64,000 nucleotides of DNA from positions 868,001 through 932,000 of the forward strand of contig CM023540.1 of NCBI GenBank assembly GCA_013350335.1. Reading direction: 5' to 3'. Shown one piece after another: positions 11,567-25,354 of the stretch. Below the pieces are notes generated by a model that was not told the origin of the DNA, searched no databases, and saw only the letters and a list, made by a program, of their open reading frames with translations. The stretch comes from Chimonanthus salicifolius. Lineage: Eukaryota; Streptophyta; Magnoliopsida; Laurales; Calycanthaceae. The number at the start of each line of letters is the position of its first letter. Within the stretch, counting starts at the first letter, position 1. The position numbers and the translations under genes are program-made.

Positions 11567-11697
11567 TATTTAAATTTCTTTCCATGATCTTGGAATGTCT
11601 TATACCATCATATTTCAATTGCATATATTTTTGCATATATTTTGTAATTTCCCTAGGGGTTCGACCTCTTAATCCTAAATCCATACTATTAATGCAT
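11567..11697 (+). repeat. About 890-bp satellite, block 2
   Basis: This continues the unit interrupted at 4049, from TTTCCATGATCTTG through the TTCGACCTC word to AATGCAT. It ends at the duplication TGCAT of the next LTR. Confidence 0.85.
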
Positions 11698-14600
11698 TGT
11701 AACACCTTGGATTTTCAATTTATTATTTTGTATAAAAATTATCCATTTAATTGGTGAATATGAGATATGGATCTTATATGGATAAAGAGTTGGGTCATGG
11801 CCCAATTAGGACCCAACGGTTTTGGAATTGGTTTCAATATAAATTAAGTGGGTTGAATTAATTTAGTAATGCATTATGTTCAAAATTAAATAAAAGATTA
11901 CGCATGGCCGTGTATGTGATAAGATTGGCCGAATGTGAGATTTATTTACTTATGTGATGCGCATAAGAGCAATTCTAAAAAGGAGTACTTTCTTGGATTG
12001 GAATAATAGTAGGGTAATTTCTAAATTAAAATGGGCACATGTTATATTTTATTTAGAACCCTCCAAAGAGAGAAATACAAGGGGCGCACGGCATAGGGTT
12101 TGTTTAGCTATAGCACATTCCAAATATGGGAAGGTCGGCCATTCCAATTTAGATACAAGGAAGGGGTGCATGGCCTAAGGGGGGGAGTAGCTATCTTAAG
12201 CACTTCCTAAATATGGACCAAGGAAAGATTATAAAAGGAGAGAAGGACTAGGGATGCATGGTTTACACACCATAGCTGAATTTTATCTCTCCATTTTTCT
12301 CTTAATCTCTCACTCACGGCAATAACAAGAGGAAGAGAAGGAAGCAACAAGAAGGTGATCACGGCTTGAGAAAGATCAAGAAGAAGAAGAAAGAGGCTAA
12401 GGAAAGAAGAAAGATTGGAAGAACAAGCACCGGTTAGTATCTTATTTGATAAATATGTTTTGAAATAAAGAACCATAGGGTTCGGCCATGGTGTGTGGCC
12501 GAACCCCATGGAAGAAATTGGGTGATGTCTTGATGATTTTAATTGAAAGAAAGAACCATAGGGTTCGGCCATAGTGCATGGCCGAACCCCATGGAAAGAT
12601 TTGATTTATTCTATTGGGTTATTAAGAATGAAAACCATGGAAGTTGTTAATAAGTTTATGGGGTTTTCAAACATGAAGATAATGGATTTATACTTATGTT
12701 TTTAAGAGGATTTTAAATGGAGATATGGTTAAGGATATGGGTCGGCCATTGCATGGCTGAACCATGATTTGAATGATTAAGTGTTTTGGATCAAAAGAAT
12801 GGAAAAATAAAGGGTGAGGTTCGGCCATGGTGTATGGCCGAACCCCACCAATGATATTTGATTATTTTAATTGATTAAAATGGAAAGGATATTGATGAAA
12901 AATTAATGGATTAGAAACCATGGAAAGATATCGTTTAATGAATGGTTAAATGGAAGGTGTTGGATAATTTTTAAATGAAGTTTGAAGGAATAAGATGAAC
13001 CATAGGGTTCGGCCATGTGACATGGCCGAACCCCATGGAAGAGAATTATTATTTTAGAAAGTATCAAAGTATGGATTTTAATTTAGTAAGGATGTTACTA
13101 GATTAGAAAATATCTAATCATGGACCTGGATTAATTGAAAGTTGTTAAATTTGGAAGCATTCCAATTATGGAAAGATGGTTTCTAAATTAGGAAACTATC
13201 TAATTTTTGGAAGGTAGAGACTAAATTGGAAAACCTTCCAATTATGGAAAGGTAGAGATTATCTTGGAAACATTCTATTTATGGAAGGAGGTTGCTAAAA
13301 TTAGAAGCTACCTAATTATGGACCTTAGATTAAAATGGAAGGTGGAGTTTAATTATGGAAAGGTGGAGATTATTTATGGAAACTTAGGCATCATGGGTTC
13401 GGTCATGTGTATGGTTGAACCCCATGAATCAAATTTATGGTTTATGTTTAACGAGTTATGATTTTTAATGTTTGCAAGGATCAGATTATTGGTTAGGTAA
13501 GCCATGGATGGCAAAGTTGTAATTACATGCTAAAGTGGAGGATCATGGGTTCGGCCATGGTGTATGGCTGAACCCCATGAGGTTTATTGTATGGACATGA
13601 TTGGTTAATGAATTAATACAGGGTCTAATTATGATAGATTTAAATGAATGAGGGAATCAATGGCAATCTTGTAAATATATGGAAATATTGGACATAGGGT
13701 TTGGCCATGGTGTATGGCCGAACCCCATGGGGATTGGTTTATGGACTTAAAAGTTGTAAATCAAGTGGGACTTGGTTTTGATTGGTTATTATATTATAAG
13801 GAAATGGGATCTCGCAAGCGGTGTGTGATAGGTGATCGATTCTTGGATGGAAGTGCAAGGACTCGTGAACGGTCTTTGGTAGGATTCCACCTCTTTGAAA
13901 ACCATGGATTTATGTACTTTGTGTTTATCTTATTTTTTATAAGATTATGTTTCAAAGGATATGCTTTATATTGAATTTTAAATGCTATGTTTATTTGTTT
14001 AAATAGCATGTGTTGATTATGTTTCAAAAGGTGATTTTAATTGCTATGTTTATGTTATTAAAATAACATGTGTTTCATTGGCATCTCATGCATGGCATGG
14101 CGTGGAGGATTTGTAACTGGAGGGGTCACACTCCGTCGGGGCGTCCGAAAAACCTATGTGCAGTACCTTAATGTGATTTCCATCAAGAAGATTCCGGAGG
14201 GTCCACACTCTGTCGGGGCATCCGAAAGACCTATGTGGTGGGTACTTTTATGTACATGTGATGGGTGAGACTCATTGCATTTGTCATCATTGCATGGCAT
14301 GGATTTATATGGTTTTTGACATTACGGTATTATTATATATTTTGTACTAACCATGTGTTAGCCATAACTGGAATACCTACTGGGCGTGTTGTTCTAGCGC
14401 CCTACTTCTACCCTACTTGATGATACAGGAAATCAGGGGAACGATGCACGCAAGACGGGCCAGGCATAGGAGCTTGGATGATTTAGTTTATTATTTTTAA
14501 TAAGAGTTACTCATGGACTTGTATTTGAGTATCTAGATTTCGGAATGTAATAACTTAGATGGATGGATGTTAATTTTGATAACTATGGTATTTGAATGAT

Positions 14601-14911
14601 GATTAAGGACTTGACATACATTGCTATCTGAATGGAATAGAACTTGGTTCTATTATAATTCCGCAAATTGATGTTATGATTCTGCAGGTTATAATTTTTA
14701 TTCCGCAAGTTGATATTGCTATGTGTGAACCGTTTTCGTGGACTTGATCCATACACACATAGGTTGGCCAGTTAAGGGTCGGACTTTGGAAGTTCGGACT
14801 TAGCTCGCGTAGTGACGTTCCGCGCTTTATCACTTTACTCTGTTATAATATATATATATATATACTCTGCATTTACGGGAAGAAGTGAGTGAAAAAGGGC
14901 GGGGCGTTACA
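11698..14911 (+). mobile_element. Solo LTR, TGTAACACC type
   Basis: It begins TGTAACACCTTGG and ends CGGGGCGTTACA. Flanks are TGCAT (11693-11697) and TGCGT (14912-14916), a 5-bp duplication with one CpG-to-CpA change, and the satellite continues in phase after it. Length is 3,214 bp. TATA-like TATAAAAGG at 12230-12238, a donor-like GGTTAGT near 12432, palindromes 12473-13731, and an acceptor-like TTCTAGC...ACAG ending at 14428. Confidence 0.93.
12473..13731 (+). repeat. Palindrome array in LTR 11698-14911
   Basis: Copies lie at 12473-12511, 12556-12594, about 12814-12850, 13000-13038, 13391-13426, about 13543-13580 and 13694-13731, with a weak copy near 12740. The first two are perfect 17-bp-arm forms. 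Positions relative to the LTR start agree with the 5925 and 16190 LTRs. Confidence 0.9.
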
Positions 14912-16189
14912 TGCGTTGTGCGATTATGAGCATAAATTTAAAACACAATATCTTTTGTGGTAAAACAAATTTTTGGCGCCGTTGTCGGGAAACAATCAAA
15001 TATATAATTTTAAATGTTGTGTTTTTAGAAATACTACTATTTTTAGAAATTTCTATTTTAAGAAACTATTTAAAATTGGTAGTTTTTATTTTAGAAGTTC
15101 TAATTTTAATAGTAGAAATTTTGGAATTTATTTAGATTTGGAAGACTTACTAAATTCAGAAACTTGTTGTGTTTAGAAATGTCAATTTCCGTAGCCACTA
15201 GCTTCTTTTATGATCTTTTTAATCTTTGAAAGATACTTTATTTTAGAATATTCTATTTTTCAAAAGTGAACTAAATTTTAAAAGTTTTAAATCTTCTCTA
15301 AATGGAAAGATTTACAATTATCTAATTGTAGAAAACTTCTATTTTTAGAAAGTTGCTTAATTTTGGAGGTGTCTAATTTTGGATAATTTCCAATCTTAGA
15401 AGGGTTCTAATTTTAGAAATTTATCTAAAGTTGGAAGGATTCTAAATATGGTGTCTAATTCTAAATAAATAGAAAAATCAATTAAGATCATTTAAAAATA
15501 TTTATTCGAACGGATTAATTTTGGCCATCAACTTCAACTTTTCATTAATTTGGTGGAATCTACTTTTAGATGTTGTTTCTTTTTTAGAATTGGTTTTCTA
15601 TTTTTAGAATTTGTTTTATATTTTTAAAAGTTTTTAGATTAAGTTATATTTCTAAGATTAGAGTTTTCATTTCTTTATTTAGATTTATTTCCATGATCTT
15701 GTAATGTCTTGTACCATAATATTTCAATTTCATAAATTTTTGCATATATTTTGTATGTTCCCCGTCAGTTCGACTCGCAATCATGAAGCTATACTACTAA
15801 TGCTTCGTGCTATTACGAGTACAAATTTTAAAACACAATATCTTTTGTGGCTCAACAACTTTTCGACGCTGTTGTTGGGAAAGAATCAAATTTATATTTT
15901 GAAATATCGTAATACTGCTATTTTTTAAAATTTCTTTCTTAAGAAAGTATTTAAAATTCACAATTTTTATTTTTATAAGATCTAATTTTAGAAGGTTACC
16001 TAAGTTTCGAAGTTTTTTTTTTTAAATATTAGAAATTTTGGAATTTATCTAGATTTCGAAGACTTACTAAATTTAGAAAATTGTTTATTTTAGAAATATC
16101 TATCTTCTCAGTCACTTTATTCTTTTATGAACTTTTTAATCGTGGAAAGATATTTTATTTTTTAATATTCTATTTTTCAAATGTGAAAT
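14912..16189 (+). repeat. About 890-bp satellite, block 3
   Basis: About 1.4 units. The GTGCGATTA.GAG landmark at 14918 recurs near 15805, giving a spacing of about 887 bp. The word TGGCGCCGTTGTCGGGAA is at about 14974-14991. It ends at the duplication GAAAT (16185-16189) of the following LTR. The AT-rich ORFs here are not coding. Confidence 0.88.
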
Positions 16190-17215
16190 TGTAACACCTC
16201 TGATTTTCAGACTACTATTTTATATGCCAATTATTCTTTTAAGTGATGGATTTTAGAATTGGACCTTATTTGGATCAAGAATTAGGCCATGACCCAATTA
16301 GGACCCAACCAATGTTGGAATTGGTTTTATTAAATGCAAATGGGTTGAATTAATTTAGTGATGAATTGTATCTAATTTTAAACAAAAGATTTTTATAGCC
16401 GAATTTTGAATGTGAAACCTATAGATTTTGCGCAGGAGAGATATGTGGGATTTTAAATCCACAATGATATGCTAGATATTTAAAAAGGGATGAAATATCT
16501 ATGTAATAAATAAAAGATTAAGCATGGCCGAAATTTGGATAATAATATCCATATTATGCGCATAGGATATTCTAAAAGGGAAGGTAGATTGTCCTAAATT
16601 AAATTAAAAGATTATTTGGATTATGATTAGGGTTATGTGCATAGTACTTGCTAATAAGAATTAAAGGAAGGTCTTAATAAGGCAAGGGAAAGTCGGATAT
16701 GGCTAATTAAAGAGGGAAAGTAGGCCATGGTTAAATAAGGAAGGTTTGACATATGTCCAGTGTTTTGGTTATAACTTTTCACTCTGATATCCTATTGATT
16801 TGATTCCTTATGTGTTGGAAAGAAGACTTAAAGGGCTACAACTTTGTAGTTTTACCACTTTTTCTGATTCGGAAGTTAACAAGGTCAAAATTGAGCTACA
16901 ATATAGCATACGCGTAAAAAAAAGGGAAACACAAGGGGCGCACGACTAAGGATTGCCTATCTTAAACAATTTCTAAGTATGGGATTAAGGAGAGCTAATA
17001 AAAGGAGAGACCCAAAGGGGTGCACAATTTTTACAACCCATCTCTCTCTCAATCTCTCAAGGCTCATACACGGCAACACACAAGAAGAAGGTAGCAACAA
17101 GAAGGTGTTCTTGTTTGGAGAAAAAATAAGAAGATGGGAGAAAGATTAGAAGAGCAAGTAAGAGGTTAGTATCTAAGTATTTAATGTTATAATTTTATTT
17201 ATGAAATCAAAAGAA

Positions 17216-18830
17216 CCATAGGGTTCGGCCATGGTGGTTGGCCGAACCCCATGGAGAAAAATTGGAGATGGATTAATGGTTTAAAAAGAGAAGAAAGAAC
17301 CATAGGGTTCGGCCATAGTGCATGGCCGAACCCCATGGAAAGATTTGATTAATTAGTGGTTTTAAAGATTGAAAACCATGGTGTGTTTTTGATTCATTCA
17401 TTGGGTTTATGTTCTTAGATTTTAGATCATGGAAAGTCATGGTTATTTCATGATGGTTTGAATAATAAGAACCATGGGGATTTATGGTTTAGATTAACAA
17501 ATTGGAATGATGAAAATCCATGGAAGAGTTTGATAATTTTTAAAGGAAAAATTGGATGGACATTGGATCGGCCATGGCATGGCCGAACCATTATGTTTTT
17601 ATGGTTAAGTTATGGGATCTAAAGTAATAAAAAGAAGAAGTGAGGTCCGGCCATGGTGTATGGCCGAACCCCACCAAACATTTTGTGGATTGGTGATGGA
17701 TTTTATTTGGATCTAAAACCAATGGCCAAGATCATGACCATAGGGTTCGGCCAAGGTGTATGGCCGAACCCCATGGGGTAGATTTTGGAATGGAGATTAA
17801 AATAGAAAACCTTTTAATTAAGGAAAGGGTTTGCTAAATTGGAAAGCACCCAATTTTGGAAGGTGTTTTACGAAATTTGGAAACCTTCCATTTATGGAAG
17901 GAGGTTGTTTAATTTAGTAAGTATAATTAAGGAAAGTATCCAAATATGGAAAGTATTGCTAAATTTGGAAAGCAATTCAAATATGGAAAGTATTGCTAAA
18001 TTTGGAAAGCAATTCAAATATGGAAAGTATTGCTAAATTTGGAAAAAACAATCTAATTTTGGAAGGTGTTTCCAATTATGGAAAGGGTTGGTTAATTAAG
18101 GAAACAATCCATTTATGGAAAGGAAGTTGAATATTAAGAAAGTTTCTATTCTTGGAAGTTGATATTAAAATTAGAAAATATCTACTTATTGATCATGAAG
18201 ATTATTTATGGAAACTATCCAAGAATGGAAAGGTGGAGTTAATTTGGAAACAATACACCATAGGGTTCGGCCAAGGTGTATGGCCGAACCCCATGGTTCA
18301 AATTAAGGGATTAATGGCATCTTTAATTCATGGTTTAAGGGCTGATTTATGAATCAGATTATGAACCTATATTATGAGTTAGGTTATGTGTAGTTTTAAA
18401 ATAAAATAAAGGATACAATGTATGATATGAATTTATGGAGAAAGGAATGGCAAAACATGTAATTAAACACCAAAGTGTAGAACCATGGATTCTGCCATGA
18501 TGTATGGCCGAACCCCATGAGTTGTGTTTGATGGACTTATTTGGTTAGGAAAATTTAGAAGGTCTAATTATGGAAGATTTAAAGGAAAGAGGAAACCAAT
18601 AGCATTTTCGTAAATATGAGAGAATATTGGGCATTGGGTTTGGCCATAGTGTATGGTCGAATTCCATGAATTATTTTATAAGATTATGTGCTTTGGAAAC
18701 ATGAATGGATGACTTGGAACCTAAGCAAAGAAAAGGGGCTAGGGTTATCAACAATGGCATTTTTGTAATTATGTATAAAAAAAAGGGTAAGCCATGGGTT
18801 CGGCCATGGTGTATGGCCGAACCCCATGGG
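17216..18830 (+). repeat. Palindrome array in LTR 16190-20040
   Basis: Strong copies lie at 17216-17254, about 17300-17338, 17640-17676, 17738-17776, 18258-18296 and 18793-18830. Weaker ones lie near 17570, 18485 and 18635. The copies at 17738 and 18258 have an AAGGTGT loop side instead of ATGGTGT. Confidence 0.9.
17790..18250 (+). repeat. Degenerate tandem block with a local 36-bp triplication
   Basis: At 17940-18045 a unit of about 36 bp (ATGGAAAGTATTGCTAAATT then TGGAAAGCAATTCAAAT) is repeated three times almost exactly, within a longer GGAAA/TTCC-rich degenerate block. The 65-residue ORF at 17839-18036 only reflects this. Confidence 0.75.
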
Positions 18831-19549
18831 GTCTTGTTATGGACTTAGAACCTTGTAATTAAGAGGGACTAGATGTTGATTTATCATCATATTATAAGGT
18901 AAGGGGATCTCGTAAGCGGTGCGCGATCGGTGATTGAATCTTGGACGGAAACGCAAGGACTTGTGAACGGTCTTAGGTAGGATTCCACCTCTTTGAAACC
19001 ATGGCTTATGTACTTTGTTTTTATATTATGTTTGGTGAAAATATGTTTCCAAGGATATGTTTTATTATATTGAGTTTCAAATGCTATATTTAAGTGTTTA
19101 AAATAGCATGGGCCAATTATGTTTGAAAGGATGATTTTACATGCTAGGTTTATTTATATAAAGAGCATGTGTTGTATGTGTTTTCAAATGATGATTTTCA
19201 ATGCTATGTTTATGTTATAAAATAGCATGTGTTTCATTGGCATCTCATGCATGGCATGGGGTGGAGGATTTATAACCGGAGGGTCGCACTCCGTCGGACG
19301 TCCGAAAAACCTATGTGCAACACCTTGATGTGATTTCCATCAAGAAGATTCCCGGAGGTCCACACTCCGTCGGGGCGTCCAAAAGACCTATGTGGTGGGT
19401 ACTTTATGTACATGTGATGGGTGGGACTCATTGCACATCTGTCATCATTGCATGGCATGGATTTTACCCGGTTTTATATATTATGTTATAATATAGGTTT
19501 TGTACGAACCATGTGTTAGTCGTAACTGGAATACCTACTGGGCGCGTTG

Positions 19550-19586
19550 TTCTAACACCCTACTTCTACCCTAGTTGACGATACAG
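19550..19586 (+). other. Branch point/acceptor-like segment in LTR
   Basis: TTCTAAC (19550-19556), a pyrimidine-rich run and ACAG (19583-19586), followed by GTAATCAGGGGAACGATGA, conserved with 35904. Confidence 0.4.
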
Positions 19587-20040
19587 GTAATCAGGGGAAC
19601 GATGAGAGTAAGACAGACCAGGCATAGGAGCTTGGAAGACTTATTTTACATGTTTTGAATAAAGTTACTCATGAACTTGTATTTGAGTATTTGGATTTCG
19701 GAATGTAATAACTTAGATGGTTGAATGGTTTGGTTTGATGATTATGACGTACTTTGCTATCTGATTGGATTGGAACTTGGTTCTAATATGATTCCGCATT
19801 TTGATGTTATGATTCCGCAGTTGTATGATTTTATTCCGCAAGTCGGTAATGCTATGTGTGAACCATTTTATTGGACTGAGTCCATACACACATAGGGTTG
19901 GCCAGTTAAGGGTCGGACTTTGGAAGTTCGGACTTAGCTCGCGTCGTGACGTCCCGCGCTCTATCACTTTACTCTGTTATAAAAAAAAATATACACTGAA
20001 TTTACGGGAAGAAGCGAGTGAAAAAGGGCGGGGCGTTATA

Positions 20041-23000
20041 GAAATAAATTTGGAAGGATTTTAAATATGGTGTCTAATTCTAAATAAACAGGAAAATCAA
20101 TTAACATCATGGATTAATCTTGGGCTTCAACTTCAACTTTTCATTAATTTGGTGGAATCTTATTTTAGATGTAGTTTCTATTTTTAGAAAGTTTCTAGAA
20201 TAAGTTATATTTCTAATATTAGAGGTCTGATTTCTTTATTTATATTTATTTCCATGATCTTGTAATGTCTTATATTATGATATTTCAATTGCATATATTT
20301 TTGCATATATTTTCATGTTCCCTGTGGGTTCGACCTCGCAATCCTGAAGCTATATTATTAATGCTTCGTCCGATTACGAGTACAAATTTAAAACAAATAT
20401 CTTTTGTGGCACAACATGTTTTGGCATCGTTGTCGGGAAACAATCAAATATATTTTTTCAAATGTTCTGTTTTTAGAAATATAGCTATTTTTTTAAATTT
20501 ATATTTTAAGAAACTATTTAAAATTCACCGTTTCTATTTTTAGAAGATCTAATTTTAGAAGGCTACCTAAGTTTAGATGTTTTTTCATTTTAAATAGTAG
20601 AAATTTTAGAATTTATCTACATTTGGAAGACTTATTAAATTTAAAAACTTGTTAAGTTTAGAAATATCTATTTTCTTAGCCACTTTCTTCTTTTAAGATC
20701 TTTTTAATCTTGGAAAGATACTTTATTTTAGAATATTCTCTTTTTCAAAAGCGACTAAATTTGAAAAGTTTTAAAACTTCAGTCAATGGAAAGAATTATA
20801 ATTATCTAATTTTAGAAAACGTCTAGTTTTAGAAAGTTGTCTAATTTTGGAGGTGTTTAATTTTTTATAATTTCTAATCTTAGAATATTTCAAATTTTAG
20901 AAACTCATCTAAACTTGGAACGATTGTAAATATGGTATCTAACTCTATATAAATAGGAAAAATCAATTAAAATCCTTGAATTTTTTTTAACTCGAATGGA
21001 TTAATCTTGGGCTTGAACTTCAACTTTTCATTAATTTGGTGAATTCTTATTTTAGATGTTTATATTTTTAGAATTGGTTTTCTATTTTCAGAAAATGTCT
21101 ATTTTAAGATTAGAGCTTTCATTTCTTTATTTAGATTTATTTCCATGATCTTTGAATGTTTTACACAATAATATTTCAATTGCACCTATTTTTAATTTTT
21201 CCTCTAGGTTCAACCTCGCAATACTGAAGCTATACTATTAATGGTTCGTGCGATTACGAGTACAAATTTAAAACACAATATCTTTTGTGGCAAAACAATT
21301 TTTTGGCGCCTTTCTCAGGAAATAATCAACTATATATATTGAAATTTTGTGTTTTTAGAAATACTACTATTTTTGAAAATTTCTATTTTAGGAAACTATT
21401 TAAAATTCGCAGTTTCTATTTTTAAAACATCTAATTTTAGAAGGCTAGCTAAGATTAGAATTTTTTTCTTTTTAAATAGTAGAAATTTTGTAATTTCCTT
21501 GTTGGTTCGACGTCACAATCCTGAAGCTATACTATTAATGCTTCGTACGATTACGAGTACAAATTTAAAACACGATATCTTTTGTGGCAAAACAAGTTTT
21601 TGGCACTGTTGTCGGGAAACAATCAAATATATATTTTGACATTTTGTGTTTTTAGAAATACTGCTATTTTTGAAAATTTTATTTTAGAAAACTATTTAAA
21701 ATTTACAGTTTCTATTTTTAGAAGATCTAATTTTAGAAGGCTACCTAAGTTTAGAAGTCTTTCCTGTTTAAATAGTAGAAATTTTGGAATTTATTTAGAT
21801 TTGGAAGGCTTACTAAATTTAGAATCTTCTTGAGTTTAGAAATATATATTTTCTCAGCCACTTTATTCTTTTAGGTTCTTTTAAATCTTGGAAAGATATT
21901 TTCTTTTAGAATATTTTATATTTCAAATGCGAACTAAATTTCAAGAGTGATCAAACTTTTCTGAATGAAAAGATTCACAATTATCCAATTTTAGAAAAAT
22001 TCTATTTCTAGAAAGTTGGCTAGTTTTGGAGGTGTCTAATTTTGGATAATTACTAATCTTAGAAGGTTTCTAATTTTAAAAACTTATCTAAACTTGGAAG
22101 GATTCTAACTATGGTGTCTAACTCTAAATAAATAGAAACATCAATTAAGATCATCAGAAAAAATTGAATTTAAATGAATTAATCTTGGGCTTCGACATCA
22201 ACTTTTCATTAATTTGGTGGAATCTTATTTTAGATGTTGTTTCTATTTTTAGAATTGGTTTTCTATTTCTCAGAAAGTTTCTAGATTAATTTATATTTCT
22301 AAGGTTAGAATTTTGATATCTTTATTTAGATTTATTCACATGATCTTATAACGTCTTATATCATAATATTTCAATTGCATATATTTTGCATGTTTCCTGT
22401 GGGTTCGACCTCGCAATCTTGAAGATACACTATTAATGATTCGTGCTATTATGCGTACAAATTTAAAACACAATATCTTTTGTGGCACAACATTCTTTTG
22501 GCGCCGTTATCAGCAAAAATACAATTTATATTTTGAAATGTTGTGTTTTTAGAAATACTGCTATTTTTGAAAAATTCTATTTTAGGAAACTATTTAAAAT
22601 TCACAGTTTCTATTTTTAAACATCTAATTTTTTCAGGCTACCTAAGTTTAGAAGTTTTTTTCTTTTTAAATAGTAGAAATTTATCTAGATTTGGAAGGCT
22701 TAGTAAATTTAGAAACTTGTTGAGTTTATAAATATCTATTTTCTCAGCCACTTTATTCTTTAGGATCTTTTTAATCTTGGAAAGATATTTTGTTTTAGAA
22801 TATTCTATTTTTCAAATGCGAACTAAATTTGGAAAGTTTTAAAACTTCTATCAATGGAAAGATTTACAATTATCTAATTTTAGAAAAATTCAATTTGAGA
22901 AAGTTGTCTAATTTTGGAGGTGTCTAATTTTGGATAATTTCTAATGCTAGAAGGCTTCTAATTTTAGAAACTTATCTAAACTTGGAAAGATTCTAAATAT

Positions 23001-25354
23001 GGAGTTTAATTCTAAATAAATAGAAAAATCAATTAAGATCATTGAAAAAAATTGAATTCAAATGGATTAATCTTGGGCTTCAACTTCAACTTTTCATTAA
23101 TTTGGTGGAATCTTATTTTAGATGTTGTTTCTATTTTTAAAACTGGTTTTCTATTTTTAGAATTTGTTTTCTATTTTTTAAAAAGTTTTTAGATTAATTT
23201 ATATTTCTAAGGTTAAAGTTTTGATTTATTTACATGATCTTGTAATGTCTTATATCATAATATTTCAATTGCATATATTTTTGCATATATTTTTGCATAT
23301 ATTTTGCATGTTTCCTGTGGGTTCGACCTCGCAATCTTGAAGATACAGTATTAATGATTCGTGATATTACGAGTACAAATTTAAAACACAATATCTTCTG
23401 TGGCACAACAATTTTTTGGCACTGTTGTCGGCAAAAATAAAATTTATATTTTGAAATGTTGTGTTTTTAGAAATACTGCTATTTTTGAAAATTTTATTTT
23501 TAGAAGATCTAATTTTAGAAGGTTACTTATGTTTAGAAGTTTTCCTTTTTAAATAGTAGAAATTCTAGAATTTATCTAGATTTGGAAGACTTACTAAATT
23601 TAGAATCTTCTTGAGTTTAGAAACATATATTTTCTCAGCTACTTTATTATTTAAGGGTCTTTTTAATCTTGGAAATATACTTTATTTTAGAATATTCTAT
23701 ATTTAAATTGCGAACTAAATTTGGAAAGTGGTAAAAGTTTCGTGAATGAAAAGATTGGCAATTATCCAATTTTAGAAAAATTCTATTTCTAGAAAGTTGT
23801 CTAGTTTTGGAGGTGTCTAATTTTGGATAATTTCTAATCTTACAAGGTTTCTAATTTTAGAAACTTATCTAAACTTGGAAGGATTCTAAATATGGTGTCC
23901 AACTCTAAATAAATAAAAACATCAATTGAGATCATTGAAAAAATTGAATTTAGATGAATTAATCTTGGGCTTCAACATCAACTTTTCATTAATTTGGTGG
24001 AATCTTATGTTAGATGTTGTTTCTATTTTTAGAATTTGTTTTCTATTTTTCAGAAAGTTTCTAGATTAATTTATATTTCTAAGGTTAGAGTTTTGATTTC
24101 TTTATTTAGATGTATTTACATGATCTTGTAATGTCATATACCATAATATTTCAATTGCATATATTTTTGCATGTTTCCCGTGGGTTCGACCTCGCAATCC
24201 TGAAGATATATTAATGCTTCCTGCTATTATGAGTACAAATTTAAAACAAAATATCTTTTGTGGCACAACAATCTTTTGGCGCCGTTGTCGGGAAAAAATA
24301 AAATTTATATTTTGAAATGTTGTGTTTTAGAAATACTGCTCTTTTTGAAAATTTCTATTTTAGGAAACTATTTAAAATTCTAGGTTTCTATTCTTAAAAT
24401 ATCTAATTTTAGAAAGCTAGCTAAGTTTTGAAGTTTTTTCTTTTTAAATAGTAGAAATTTTGGAATTTATCTAGATTTGGAAGGCTTATTAAATTTAGAA
24501 ACTTGTTGAGTTTAGAAATATCTATTTTCTCAGTCACTTTATTATTTTAAGATCTTTTTAATCTTGGAAAGATACTTTATTTTAGAATATTCTATATTTT
24601 AAACACGAACTAAATTTGGAATGTTTTAAAACTTCCGTTAATGGAAAGATTTAGAAATACTGCTATTTTTGAATTTTTTTATTTTAAGAAACTATTTAAA
24701 ATTTGCAGTTTCTATTTTTAGAAGATCTAATTTTAGAAAGCTAACTAAGTTTAGAAGTTTTTCCTTTTTAAATAGTAAAAATTATGGAATTTATCTCGAT
24801 TTGGAAGACTTACTAAATTTAGAATCTTTTAGGTTTAGAAATATATATTTTCCTAGCCACTTTATTCTTTTATGGTCTTTTTAATATTGGAAAGATACTT
24901 TATTTTATAATATTCTATATTTCAAATGCGAACTAAATTTGGAAAGTGGTAAAACTTCTGTGAATGAAAAGATTTACAATTATCCAATTTTAGAAAAATT
25001 CTATTTCTAGAAAGTTGTCTAGTTTTGGAGTTGTCTAATTTTGAATAATTTTTAATCTTAAAAGGTTTTTAATTTTAGAAACTTATCTAAAGTTGGAAGG
25101 ATTCTAAATATGGTGTCTAACTCTAAATAAATAGAAACATCAATTAAGATCATTGAGAAAAATTGAATTTAGATGAATTAATATTGGGCTTCAACATCAA
25201 CTTTTCATTAATTTGATGGAATATTATTTTAGATGTTGTTTCTATTTTTAGAATTGGTTTTTATGTTTAGAATTTGTTTTCTATTTTTCAGAAAGTTTCT
25301 AGATTAATTTATTTTTCTAAGGTTAGAGTTTTGATTTCTTTATTTAGATTTATT
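20041..25354 (+). repeat. About 890-bp satellite, main block (about six units)
   Basis: The TTCGACCTCGCAATCC landmark recurs near 20332, 21214, 21506, 22407, 23321 and 24190. Spacings are about 882, 292, 901, 914 and 869 bp: full units plus one partial unit. Each full unit contains TTTTGGC(G/A)C(C/T)GTT.TCGGGAA-like sequence followed by AATCAAATATAT. Such a word next to a TTCGACCTCGCAATCCTGAAG word resembles the LTR end plus primer site of Athila/Tat-type Gypsy elements. The units carry many stops in all frames. Confidence 0.88.

Larger units (their letters stand above)
16190..20040 (+). mobile_element. Solo LTR, TGTAACACC type
   Basis: It begins TGTAACACCTCTG and ends GGGGCGTTATA, so the terminal CA has become TA. 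The perfect duplication GAAAT lies at 16185-16189 and 20041-20045. Length is 3,851 bp. An extra U3 segment (16380-16920) is absent from the 5925 and 11698 copies. TATA-like AATAAAAGG near 16998, palindromes 17216-18830, acceptor-like TTCTAAC...ACAG 19550-19586. The flanking satellite pieces are about 250 bp out of phase, so the target unit had a deletion. Confidence 0.93.
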
